A DNA stretch of 10,000 nucleotides from Magnetospirillum sp. (GTDB lineage: Bacteria > Pseudomonadota > Alphaproteobacteria > Rhodospirillales > Magnetospirillaceae): the NCBI GenBank assembly GCA_020217035.1, contig JAIWOG010000025.1, positions 1 through 10,000 on the forward strand, given 5' to 3'. Positions 1-6,144 of the stretch are shown in pieces (within the stretch, counting starts at the first letter, position 1; every line of letters begins with the position of its first letter). Under the pieces are notes generated by a model. It had not been told where the DNA came from and searched no databases. It worked only from the letters and a program-made list of their open reading frames with translations. The position numbers and the translations under genes were made by a program.

Positions 1-184
1 TGCCAGGAACCGAGCGCCGGCTGTACCCGAGGTACAGCCAAGCGACGGTGACGTCGCAGTACGGCGTCTTAGGCGAACCCGAAGGGCAGGCCGCACAAGG
101 CCATCTAACCCTGCCGTCAAATTTGGCGATAGCCCCGCTATCGCCTGCATTTCCCGGCATCTTATTTGGCCTTGTGCGGCCTGC
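1..184. repeat. Structured element with 18-bp inverted repeat and three hairpins, left edge outside window
   Basis: An 18-bp perfect inverted repeat lies at 86-103 and 167-184 (gcaggccgcacaaggcca and its complement) with a 63-nt interior. Inside it is a 9-bp hairpin with a 3-nt loop (125-133 / 137-145). Outside it are a second 9-bp hairpin with a 3-nt loop (19-27 / 31-39) and a 6-bp stem closed by a GTGA loop (42-47 / 52-57). Such dense self-complementarity suggests a dispersed intergenic repeat, a structured RNA or a processing/termination region behind tsaB-rimI. No T-run follows any stem on either strand, so it is not a classical intrinsic terminator. The right arm lies inside the rimI coding end. 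On the minus strand a frame beginning at the ATG at 160-158 stays open to base 1 (53 codons visible). I read this as frame accident over a repeat rather than a proven gene, but cannot exclude a real partial gene. Confidence 0.55.
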
Positions 185-671
185 AGAACGCTATGGGGTT
201 TATGAGTTTACGCCCTAAGTCGCCCCGCATCACCAGGGCGTCCTTGCCGGCGTAATAGCCCTTGCGGACGCCCACTTGAACGAAGCCCCGCGACTGGTAC
301 AGCGCCTGGGCGTTGACATTGTCGGCCGCCACTTCCAGGAACATCGCCGCAGCACCTTGGGTCCGGCTTTCCGCCATGGCGTGATCCAGCAGACGCCGCC
401 CCAATCCGTGCCGGCGCCATGGCGGCAGCACGGCGATGGTCAGGATTTCCGCCTCGTCACCGGCCACCCGCCACAGCACCATGCCGGCCGGCCCCGGCGG
501 TTCCATGGCGGGGGTCAAGGACTGGCCGTCCACGGCGATCACCCCTTCGGCGCCGGGCATGTCCAGCAGGCCCGCCATGGCGTCGGCCGACCACGCCTCG
601 GTGAAGCAAATGCCGTGCATGCCCGCCAGAAGGGCGGCGTGAACCAGCGAAGCTGGGACCAACTCGATCAT
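162..671 (-). CDS. rimI: Ribosomal-protein-alanine N-acetyltransferase RimI (GNAT family)
   Basis: RimI transfers acetyl from acetyl-CoA to the N-terminal alanine of ribosomal protein S18 in the cytoplasm; close homologues can acetylate other N-termini. The 169-residue product has the GNAT core: strand 75-82 (EILTIAVL), the acetyl-CoA loop RRHGLGRR at 86-93, and FLEVAADNVNAQALY at 111-125. Glu113 and Tyr125 have the same spacing as the catalytic Glu103 and Tyr115 of E. coli RimI. The ATG overlaps the tsaB stop in an ATGA (668-671), so the two are translationally coupled, a common tsaB-rimI arrangement. The recognisable domain ends near ALVMRGDL (145-152). The last 17 residues have no counterpart I know in the family, and their final codons lie in the inverted-repeat arm at 167-184. 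This looks like a tail acquired by running into a repeat. Family assignment is secure; in vivo substrate is inferred. Confidence 0.93.
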   Translation of the reverse strand: MIELVPASLVHAALLAGMHGICFTEAWSADAMAGLLDMPGAEGVIAVDGQSLTPAMEPPGPAGMVLWRVAGDEAEILTIAVLPPWRRHGLGRRLLDHAMAESRTQGAAAMFLEVAADNVNAQALYQSRGFVQVGVRKGYYAGKDALVMRGDLGRKLINPIAFCRPHKAK

Positions 672-1312
672 TTGCCGAGGGTGACGTCGGCGTCACGCAA
701 ATACAAGGGTTCGGCCGGCAACACCCGGTCGGGCCAGCCCTTGGCCGCCAAGGCGGCCACCACGCCCGCGTCCACGTGGACGATGTCGGCCACCACCGCG
801 TCGGCGCACAGCGGCGCCACCAGCGCCGCGCCGTCGCCGGCCAGCACCGTCGGGCCGACCACCAAGGCCGCCGCCTGCGGGGGCGTCAACGCCTGGATCG
901 GCCCCAGCGGGCCGAGCGTCGAATCGAAACGCTGCACCCACAATTCAGCGCGGCGCGAATCCACCACCACCAGCACGGCGCGTCCCTGGCGTTGGGCCGG
1001 GGGAATGGCGGCGGCCACCGCCTGGGTGGTGGCGATGCCGGCCACCGGCTTGCCGGCGGCCAGGGCCAGGGCGCGGGCGGTGGCCAGACCGATGCGGATG
1101 CCGGTGAAGGCGCCAGGGCCGACGCTGACCGCCAGCAGGTCGAGAGCCGGGAAATCCATCTCGGCTTCCGCCATCACCTCGCCGACCATGGGAACCAGCG
1201 CTTCCGACTGCCCCCGCGCCATCACGGCGAAGCGCCGCGAAGCCACGCTGCCGTCACGCCACAGGGCGACGGAACAAGCCGAGCCGGCGGAATCAAGGGC
1301 AAGGATCAACAT
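668..1312 (-). CDS. tsaB: tRNA threonylcarbamoyladenosine biosynthesis protein TsaB
   Basis: TsaB is the non-catalytic partner of TsaD and TsaE. Together they move threonylcarbamoyl-AMP onto A37 of ANN-decoding tRNAs, making t6A in the cytoplasm. The product is 214 residues from the chosen start, an ASKHA-fold protein. Its N-terminal strand-loop is ILALDSAGSACSVALW (3-18), and the family signature SVGPGAFTGIRIGLATARAL is at 63-82. It ends in the usual PLYLRDADVTL (202-212). The frame is open for 23 more codons to an ATG at 1381-1379, but those residues (LLAFCRGLLQYSRRF) do not resemble TsaB and would overlap the promoter region of the divergent dipeptidase. The ATG at 1312-1310 begins directly at the conserved strand, although no strong ribosome-binding site is visible before it. 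It is first in a two-gene operon with rimI. Confidence 0.94.
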   Translation of the reverse strand: MLILALDSAGSACSVALWRDGSVASRRFAVMARGQSEALVPMVGEVMAEAEMDFPALDLLAVSVGPGAFTGIRIGLATARALALAAGKPVAGIATTQAVAAAIPPAQRQGRAVLVVVDSRRAELWVQRFDSTLGPLGPIQALTPPQAAALVVGPTVLAGDGAALVAPLCADAVVADIVHVDAGVVAALAAKGWPDRVLPAEPLYLRDADVTLGK

Positions 1313-1344
1313 GATATTGACCGGATGGTAACCAAAACGGCGGC

Positions 1345-1350
1345 TATACT
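1345..1350 (+). promoter_or_regulatory. Candidate -10 element for the dipeptidase gene
   Basis: TATACT matches five of six bases of the sigma-70 -10 consensus and would place a transcript start about 36 nt before the dipeptidase ATG. TTGACC at 1317-1322 is 22 nt away, too far for a normal -35, so the promoter is incomplete as read. The segment is followed by three copies of GCAAAAG (1351, 1364, 1378). Confidence 0.3.
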
Positions 1351-1392
1351 GCAAAAGCCCCCGGCAAAAGGCCAGCAGCAAAAGAGGATGGC

Positions 1393-1962
1393 ATGGTTCC
1401 GCTTGTTCGCGTCACCCCCGACAGTCACGACGTCGCCATCGACCTGCTTTACGCCACCGCCGACAATTTCACCCATAAACCCGTCTATAAAACCGGCGCC
1501 GGCTGCTTTCTCAATGCCGAGGCGGAACAACTGTTGCGTCGGGCGGTGGATCTGGCCCGACCCTTGGGGCTGCGGCTGAAGATTTTCGACGCCTTCCGCC
1601 CCGCCGAGGCGCAATGGGTGCTGTGGAACCATACGCCCGATCCCGGCTTCCTGGCCGATCCGCGCCGCGGCTCGCCCCATTCCATGGGCGCCGCCATCGA
1701 CCTGACCCTGGTGGACGGCGACAGCGGCGCCGAGTTGGACATGGGCACCGCGTTTGACGAATTCACCCCCCGCTCCCACCACGGCAACCAGGACATCCCG
1801 GCCGAGGCCCAACGCAACCGCCATCTGTTGATGGGAGTGATGACCACCGCCGGCTGGGATTTCTATCGGAACGAATGGTGGCATTACCAATTGTTCAATG
1901 CCCGCGCCCACCATCCGGTACTCAGCGATTCAGTGCTGGGGCCTGACCGCATGATGCCCTGA
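1393..1962 (+). CDS. ddpX: D-alanyl-D-alanine dipeptidase (VanX/DdpX type, peptidase family M15D)
   Basis: This is a zinc metallopeptidase that hydrolyses free D-Ala-D-Ala. In non-resistant Gram-negatives such enzymes are thought to recycle the dipeptide as a nutrient or during cell-wall turnover, rather than give glycopeptide resistance. In the 189-residue product, His96 and Asp103 (SPHSMGAAID) and His164 (EWWH, 161-164) are the expected zinc ligands. Glu161 is the expected catalytic base and Arg69 (DAFRP) matches the catalytic arginine. The 7-residue His-Asp and 3-residue Glu-His spacings equal those of VanX. There is no signal peptide or membrane segment, so it is probably cytoplasmic like VanX and DdpX. 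A good ribosome-binding site (aaagagg, 1381-1387) is 5 nt before the ATG. It diverges from tsaB with an 80-nt gap. No vanH/vanA-type ligase or ddp transporter gene is nearby, so a resistance cassette is not supported. Confidence 0.92.
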   Translation: MVPLVRVTPDSHDVAIDLLYATADNFTHKPVYKTGAGCFLNAEAEQLLRRAVDLARPLGLRLKIFDAFRPAEAQWVLWNHTPDPGFLADPRRGSPHSMGAAIDLTLVDGDSGAELDMGTAFDEFTPRSHHGNQDIPAEAQRNRHLLMGVMTTAGWDFYRNEWWHYQLFNARAHHPVLSDSVLGPDRMMP

Positions 1963-2123
1963 AATCGCCACCGTCCCCTTGTCTTGTGGCTGCCGCCGAC
2001 CCATATGGGGTGCATCGAATGGCGCGGTGACGCGATGCAGCAATTGCGCGGCGCACCAATGTATTTATCTAAAATTTAACGCATTCTCCAACTAACGTCG
2101 GGGCCTGGATACTTCTGCACAGA

Positions 2124-2152
2124 TCGACAAATCTTTGGAAAACTGTTTTATC
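2124..2152 (+). promoter_or_regulatory. Candidate sigma-70-like promoter for the 75-residue gene
   Basis: TCGACA (2124-2129, five of six to TTGACA) is separated by 17 nt from TTTATC (2147-2152, three of six). A start near 2159 would leave a leader of about 26 nt. The upstream gap from 1963 holds a 7-bp inverted repeat (tgcatcg 2011-2017 / cgatgca 2033-2039) and an AT-rich tract at 2060-2085, unusual in this GC-rich sequence. Nothing else was recognised there. Confidence 0.33.
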
Positions 2153-2184
2153 TACTTCCAGTCGCCTGCACGAAAGGGGGCCAC

Positions 2185-2412
2185 ATGAACACCAACGTCT
2201 GTACGCCCACCGATCTTCCCAATGATTGCCGCGCCAAATCCGTCACCCGCTTCCCACTGGGGGCCAAGGTCCGTCGTGCGCCGCAATATCTGGGCAACGA
2301 CGAACCCAGCCTGGACGACTTGCTGGGGGACGAAGTGCTGAAGCGCCTGATGGACCGCGACGGCGTCGCCGCCGAGCAAGTCCGGCAACTGGCCGGCCAC
2401 ATCCCCAATTAG
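2185..2412 (+). CDS. Small protein of unknown function, 75 residues
   Basis: I do not recognise a named family. The ATG is preceded by a strong purine-rich ribosome-binding site (aaaggggg, about 4-5 nt upstream) and the frame has the GC-rich third-position use of its neighbours, so it is very likely a real gene. The N-terminal half (residues 1-40) is polar and basic (LGAKVRRAPQYLG). The C-terminal half reads as acidic, probably helical, sequence: EPSLDDLLGDEVLKRLMDRD (41-60), then GVAAEQVRQLAGH. There is no signal peptide, membrane segment or cysteine-pair motif. The 'LLxDxxxxRLMxRDGV' style recalls small conserved hypothetical proteins of Rhodospirillales, but that is memory and not a verified match. 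It stops 15 nt before the convergent globin gene and appears to be a single-gene unit. Confidence 0.7.
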   Translation: MNTNVCTPTDLPNDCRAKSVTRFPLGAKVRRAPQYLGNDEPSLDDLLGDEVLKRLMDRDGVAAEQVRQLAGHIPN

Positions 2413-2427
2413 AGTCCCCGTGTTGAT

Positions 2428-2787
2428 CTAGCGGTTCAGCACGTCGGCGCGGGTGGTCTCGACCGTGGACAGCACTTCGTTGACCATGGCGTCGGGCACG
2501 CCCAGTTCGGCCAGGGTGGCGCCCAGATGTTCGGCCACCGCGTCGAAATGGGAATCCGTCAGATCCAGCCCGGCATGGGCCGCCCGCATGTGCTTGCCCG
2601 AATAATTCCCCGGTCCGCCAAAAGCCAATGTCATGAACGCCCGCTGCTTCAGAGCCTGGGACCGCATGTCCACAGTGGCGAAGAAGTGGTTGATGCGGTC
2701 GTCCGCCAGCACTTTCTCATAAAACAAGTCAACGGCGGCAGCGATGGCGGCCTCGCCCCCCAGGCGATCGAAAAGCGATTGAGTCAT
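2428..2787 (-). CDS. glbN: Group 1 truncated haemoglobin (TrHb1/GlbN)
   Basis: This is a small haem protein of the 2-over-2 globin fold. Group 1 members bind O2 and often act as nitric oxide dioxygenases. The 119-residue product has the expected landmarks: FDRLGG near the N-terminus (5-10), the helix-B pair Phe22-Tyr23 (LFYEKVL), the CD-region phenylalanines at 35-36 (HFFATVDM), the GG-P motif at 57-59, and the proximal histidine at position 71 (MRAAHAGL). The frame is open to an ATG at 2859. I chose the ATG at 2787-2785 because GGAG lies 6 nt before it and because the globin domain begins there; longer starts add residues with no family match and would overlap the palindrome at 2824-2840. 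That palindrome suggests control by an NO-responsive Rrf2-family repressor. The cellular role in NO detoxification is inferred from family and operator. Confidence 0.93.
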   Translation of the reverse strand: MTQSLFDRLGGEAAIAAAVDLFYEKVLADDRINHFFATVDMRSQALKQRAFMTLAFGGPGNYSGKHMRAAHAGLDLTDSHFDAVAEHLGATLAELGVPDAMVNEVLSTVETTRADVLNR

Positions 2788-2820
2788 GGTATGCTCCAGA
2801 TTGGAATTGGAATAACTCAT

Positions 2821-2843
2821 CTTTGGTATTTCAAATACCACTT
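2821..2843 (-). promoter_or_regulatory. NsrR-like operator (17-bp perfect palindrome) upstream of the globin gene
   Basis: TGGTATTT-C-AAATACCA at 2824-2840 is an 8-1-8 perfect palindrome. With three flanking bases on each side it forms a site of the length used by NsrR, the [Fe-S] nitric oxide sensor of the Rrf2 family, whose targets share an ATTT-N-AAAT core with AAG-type ends. On the minus strand the flanks read AAG before and AAG after. It is centred 45 nt upstream of the globin ATG. TTGTTT about 16 nt before the TATTTG inside the palindrome could be a -35/-10 pair, which would let a bound repressor block polymerase. The palindrome is seen directly; the regulator's identity is inference. 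Confidence 0.6.
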
Positions 2844-2956
2844 TCACAGCCACAAACAATCAGGTGAACCCCTTGCGCCGTCAGGTACCGGTTGGGCTGA
2901 GCAAAAGAGCGGAAACCTGGTCATCTGACGCCGAACACGCATAGGAAGGAGATGAC

Positions 2957-3343
2957 GTGAACATAACGGCTCTTTATGCGGCGCCCCTGGCGTTGATGCT
3001 CGTCTGGCTATCGATCAACGTGGTCAAAGCCCGCAAGGCCGCTCATGTCGCCCTGGGCGATGGCGGCCACCCAGGTCTGCTGCGGGCCATCCGCGCCCAC
3101 GGCAATTTCGTCGAATACGTCCCCATGGCCTTGGTGCTGATAGGGCTGGCGGAAGCCGGTCACGCGCCCGCGATCCTGTTGCATGTGCTGGGCTGCGCCT
3201 TGCTGGCCGGAAGGATCATCCATGCCTTTGGCATTCGACAATCCAAGGAAAACCTGCGCCTGCGGGTGATCAGCATGTCGCTGACCTTCGCCGTGTTGGC
3301 GGTTGGAGCGGCGACCAATGTGTGGGTGGCGTTGATCGGATAG
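2957..3343 (+). CDS. MAPEG-family membrane protein (YecN-like)
   Basis: This is a small integral inner-membrane protein of the MAPEG family (membrane-associated proteins in eicosanoid and glutathione metabolism). Bacterial members are suspected glutathione-dependent transferases or peroxidases, mostly uncharacterised. The 128 residues form about four hydrophobic segments (roughly 4-22, 54-66, 70-90, 104-126). The diagnostic loop RAIRAHGNFVEYVP is at 43-56, and its Arg, Asn and Glu are the polar residues usually tied to glutathione binding. The start is GTG at 2957, preceded by a strong ribosome-binding site (aggaaggag, 2943-2951, 5 nt spacing); no in-frame ATG fits better. It is divergent from the globin gene across a 169-nt gap and may share the regulatory palindrome, although that lies nearer the globin. 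Substrate is unknown. Confidence 0.9.
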   Translation: MNITALYAAPLALMLVWLSINVVKARKAAHVALGDGGHPGLLRAIRAHGNFVEYVPMALVLIGLAEAGHAPAILLHVLGCALLAGRIIHAFGIRQSKENLRLRVISMSLTFAVLAVGAATNVWVALIG

Positions 3344-3351
3344 CGGTAAAC

Positions 3352-3380
3352 TTGCCCCCGGCGCCCCATATGGCTAGTCT
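3352..3380 (+). promoter_or_regulatory. Candidate sigma-70-like promoter for thrC
   Basis: TTGCCC (3352-3357, four of six) and TAGTCT (3375-3380, three of six) are separated by exactly 17 nt. They lie between the MAPEG stop and the thrC start. A transcript would begin near 3387 with a leader of about 27 nt. No attenuator or leader peptide is visible in this short gap. Confidence 0.33.
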
Positions 3381-3413
3381 AGCCCGTTTTTCCGAACCAA
3401 GGCTGGTAAGTCC

Positions 3414-4817
3414 GTGAAATATGTGAGCACCCGGGGCAACGCGCCCGTCCTGTCCTTCGACGATGTCCTGCTGGCCGGCCTGGCCCGCGACGGCGGCCTG
3501 TACGTTCCCCAGACTTGGCCGCAATTCTCGGCCGCCGACATCCGGGCCATGCGCGGCCTGTCCTATGCCGAGATCGCGTTGCGCGTCATGACCCCCTTCG
3601 TCGAGGGCAGCCTGACCCGCGACGAGTTGAAGGCCCTGGTCGACGACACCTATGCCCGCTTCACCCATCCGGCGGTGGCGCCGTTGAAGCAATTGGACGC
3701 CAACCAATGGGTGCTGGAACTGTTCCACGGCCCGACCATCGCGTTCAAGGATTACGCCCTGCAACTGGTCGGCCGGCTGTTCGACCACGTTCTGAAGAAG
3801 CGCGGCCAGCGCGTCACCATCGTCGGCGCGACGTCCGGCGACACCGGCTCGGCCGCCATCGAAGCCTGCCGCGACCGTGACAGCATCGACATCGTCATCC
3901 TGCATCCGCACAACCGCACCTCGGCGGTGCAGCGCAAGCAGATGACCACGGTGTTGTCCGACAACGTGCGCAACGTCGCGGTGGAAGGCACCTTCGACGA
4001 CTGCCAGGACATGGTCAAGGCGCTGTTCAACGACCATTCCTTCCGCGATGCCTACAATCTGTCGGCGGTCAATTCCATCAACTGGGCCCGCGTCATGGCC
4101 CAGATCGTCTATTACTTCGCTTCCGCCGTGGCCTTGGGCTCGCCGGACGTGGCCATGACCTTCTCGGTGCCCACCGGCAATTTCGGCAACGTCTTCGCCG
4201 GCTTCTGCGCCCGTCAGATGGGGCTGCCCATCGAAAAGCTGATCGTGGGGTCCAACAGCAACGACATCCTGACCCGTTTCTTCGATAAGGGTGTCATGGA
4301 AGCCGACGGGGTGGTGCCGACCCTGTCGCCCAGCATGGACATCCAGGTGTCGTCCAATTTCGAACGTCTGGTCTTTCACTACCTGGGCAATGACGGCAAG
4401 GCGGTCGGCCAGTTGATGGAGGAATTCCGCGCCACCGGCCGCATGGACATGCCGCAAGGCGCCTATGGCGCCATGCGCGAATTGTTCGAAGGCCATCGTT
4501 ATGACGACGACGCCACCTTGGCGGTGATGCGCGACATGCGGGCCGCCACCGGCGAGATGCTGGACCCCCATTCCGCCATCGGCATCGCCGCCGGCATCAA
4601 GGGCCATGCGGCCAAGTCCTCGACCCTGGTGGCGCTGGCCACCGCCCATCCGGCCAAGTTCCCCGACGCGGTGGAAAAGGCCACCGGAACCCGCCCGCCA
4701 CTGCCGCCGCACATGGCCGATTTGTTCGACCGCCCCGAACGTTTCGACGTGCTGGCCAACGACTTGGGCGCCGTGCGCGACTACGTCGCCACTTTCGCCG
4801 GGCGGGTCCGGGCATGA
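3414..4817 (+). CDS. thrC: Threonine synthase
   Basis: ThrC is the PLP enzyme that converts O-phospho-L-homoserine and water to L-threonine and phosphate, the last step of threonine synthesis in the cytoplasm. The 467-residue length and sequence fit the longer proteobacterial class. An N-terminal segment KYVSTRGNAPVLSFDDVLL (2-20) is typical. The PLP lysine is Lys112 in HGPTIAFKDYALQL (105-118). GATSGDTGSAAIEA is at 138-151, the phosphate-cup motif PTGNFGN at 253-259, and SPSMDIQVSSNFERL at 305-319. The start is GTG at 3414 with only a weak purine run before it; no better in-frame start precedes the conserved N-terminus. The stop overlaps the next gene's ATG by 4 nt (ATGA, 4814-4817). No thrA, thrB or hom gene lies in the window. 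Confidence 0.96.
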   Translation: MKYVSTRGNAPVLSFDDVLLAGLARDGGLYVPQTWPQFSAADIRAMRGLSYAEIALRVMTPFVEGSLTRDELKALVDDTYARFTHPAVAPLKQLDANQWVLELFHGPTIAFKDYALQLVGRLFDHVLKKRGQRVTIVGATSGDTGSAAIEACRDRDSIDIVILHPHNRTSAVQRKQMTTVLSDNVRNVAVEGTFDDCQDMVKALFNDHSFRDAYNLSAVNSINWARVMAQIVYYFASAVALGSPDVAMTFSVPTGNFGNVFAGFCARQMGLPIEKLIVGSNSNDILTRFFDKGVMEADGVVPTLSPSMDIQVSSNFERLVFHYLGNDGKAVGQLMEEFRATGRMDMPQGAYGAMRELFEGHRYDDDATLAVMRDMRAATGEMLDPHSAIGIAAGIKGHAAKSSTLVALATAHPAKFPDAVEKATGTRPPLPPHMADLFDRPERFDVLANDLGAVRDYVATFAGRVRA

Positions 4818-6076
4818 GCGGCATCAAGGTCACCACCCTCTCGAACGGCCTGCGCGTCCTGACCGATCCCATGCAGACGGTGGAAAGCGCTTCGCTGGGC
4901 CTGTGGGTCGATGCCGGCACCCGGCACGAACCGGCCGAGATCAACGGCATCTCGCACCTTTTGGAACACATGGCGTTCAAGGGCACGGAACGCCGCTCGG
5001 CGCGGGCCATCGCCGAGGAAATGGACAACGTCGGCGGCCATCTGAACGCCTACACGGCGCGCGACCATACCGCCTATTACGCCAAGGTGCTGAAGGAGGA
5101 TTCGGCCCTGGCCTTGGACATTTTGTCCGACATCTTGCAGAACTCGACCATGGATGCCGAGGAACTGGCCCGCGAACAGGCGGTGGTGGTCCAGGAAATC
5201 AACCAGTCCATCGACACACCCGACGACATCATCTTCGACCATTTCCAGTCCATCGCCTTTCCCGACCAGCCGCTGGGACGTCCGGTCCTGGGCACCGAGG
5301 ACCTGGTTCGCGCCATGAACCGCGACACCGTCAAGGGCTACATGGCCAGCCATTACGCCGCCTCGCGCATGGTGTTGTCGGCGGCCGGCGCCATCGACCA
5401 CGACCAGTTGGTGGACAGCGCCGAGAAGGCGTTCGCCGGCTTGGCGGCCAAGGCCGAGGCGCAGCCACAGGCCGCCCGCTATGTGGGCGGCGAGTACCGG
5501 GAAGAACGCGACATCGAGCAGGTCAACCTGGTGCTGGGCTATGGCGGCGTTTCCTACGACGATCCCGATTATTACGCCGTCTCGGTGCTCTCCACCCTGT
5601 TGGGCGGCGGCATGAGTTCGCGCCTGTTCCAGGAAATCCGCGAAAAGCGCGGCTTGGTCTATTCCATCTATTCGTTCTCGTCGTCCTATTCCGACGGTGG
5701 GCTGTTCGGCATCTATGCCGGCACCGGCGAGGACGAGGTCGAGGAACTGGTGCCCGTGCTGTGCGACGAAGTGGTCAAGGTGTGCGGTGGCGTCGACGAC
5801 GACGAAGTGCGCCGGGCGCGGGCCCAGTTGAAGGCGTCGATCCTGATGAGCCTGGAAAGCACCTCGTCGCGCTGCGAGCAACTGGCCCGCCAGGTGCTGG
5901 TCTATGGCCATCCCATTTCGACCCAGGACGTGGTGGACCGCATCGAGGCCATCGATTCCCACGCCATCGCCCGCGTCGCCGGCCGATTGTTCGCGCAAAC
6001 CCCGACCATCGCCGCCATCGGCCCCTTGGGCAAGCTGGAGGACCACCAAGCCATGGTGTCGCGGCTGAAACTGTAA
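4814..6076 (+). CDS. M16-family zinc peptidase (processing-peptidase-like)
   Basis: This is an inverted-zincin metallopeptidase of family M16, of the single-domain-pair, about 420-residue bacterial type related to the mitochondrial processing peptidase beta subunit. The active site HLLEH is at 48-52, with His48 and His52 binding zinc and Glu51 the catalytic base. Glu128 in VVVQEI follows at the usual 75-residue gap as third ligand. The C-terminal half carries LLGGGMSSRLFQEIREKRG (262-280) and Arg279/Tyr283, the conserved substrate-holding pair, so the protein should be an active subunit rather than an inactive partner. There is no signal peptide, so it is probably cytoplasmic. It overlaps thrC by 4 nt and is surely co-transcribed with it, though no shared pathway is obvious. 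I recall thrC next to an M16 gene in other alphaproteobacteria. Its substrate is unknown; degradation of short peptides is a guess. Confidence 0.93.
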   Translation: MSGIKVTTLSNGLRVLTDPMQTVESASLGLWVDAGTRHEPAEINGISHLLEHMAFKGTERRSARAIAEEMDNVGGHLNAYTARDHTAYYAKVLKEDSALALDILSDILQNSTMDAEELAREQAVVVQEINQSIDTPDDIIFDHFQSIAFPDQPLGRPVLGTEDLVRAMNRDTVKGYMASHYAASRMVLSAAGAIDHDQLVDSAEKAFAGLAAKAEAQPQAARYVGGEYREERDIEQVNLVLGYGGVSYDDPDYYAVSVLSTLLGGGMSSRLFQEIREKRGLVYSIYSFSSSYSDGGLFGIYAGTGEDEVEELVPVLCDEVVKVCGGVDDDEVRRARAQLKASILMSLESTSSRCEQLARQVLVYGHPISTQDVVDRIEAIDSHAIARVAGRLFAQTPTIAAIGPLGKLEDHQAMVSRLKL

Positions 6077-6144
6077 CCGGATCGTCATCACCCACCTGAC
6101 ATGTCTGGGCGATGATGGCCTGGGCGAAACAGAGGGGACAGGGC

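Noticed and set aside
125..145. Intrinsic terminator for tsaB-rimI
   Set aside because: The 9-bp stem is strong and 17 nt past the rimI stop, but it is followed on the minus strand by AAATTTGACGG with no T-run; it is treated as part of the structured element.
276..1331. Plus-strand open frame of 351 codons opposite tsaB and rimI
   Set aside because: It lies antisense to two well-recognised genes, its product is low-complexity and Arg/His/Ala-rich with no domain, and it has no ribosome-binding site; it is a by-product of GC-rich codon bias.
1393..1962. Glycopeptide-resistance (van) cassette
   Set aside because: The dipeptidase has VanX residues, but there is no VanH dehydrogenase, D-Ala-D-Lac ligase or VanRS pair nearby; a chromosomal D-Ala-D-Ala recycling enzyme is more likely.
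2058..2085. Second NsrR-like site in the AT-rich tract before the 75-residue gene
   Set aside because: The left half (ATGTATTT) fits, but the right half does not form a matching inverted half-site at the required spacing.
2788..2859. Longer globin start at 2859 or 2820
   Set aside because: Neither has a ribosome-binding site, the added residues match no globin, and the 2859 start would put the palindrome inside the coding sequence.
3270..4712. Minus-strand open frame of 480 codons opposite thrC
   Set aside because: thrC is unmistakable on the other strand; the shadow product is rich in His, Gln and Gly with no domain.
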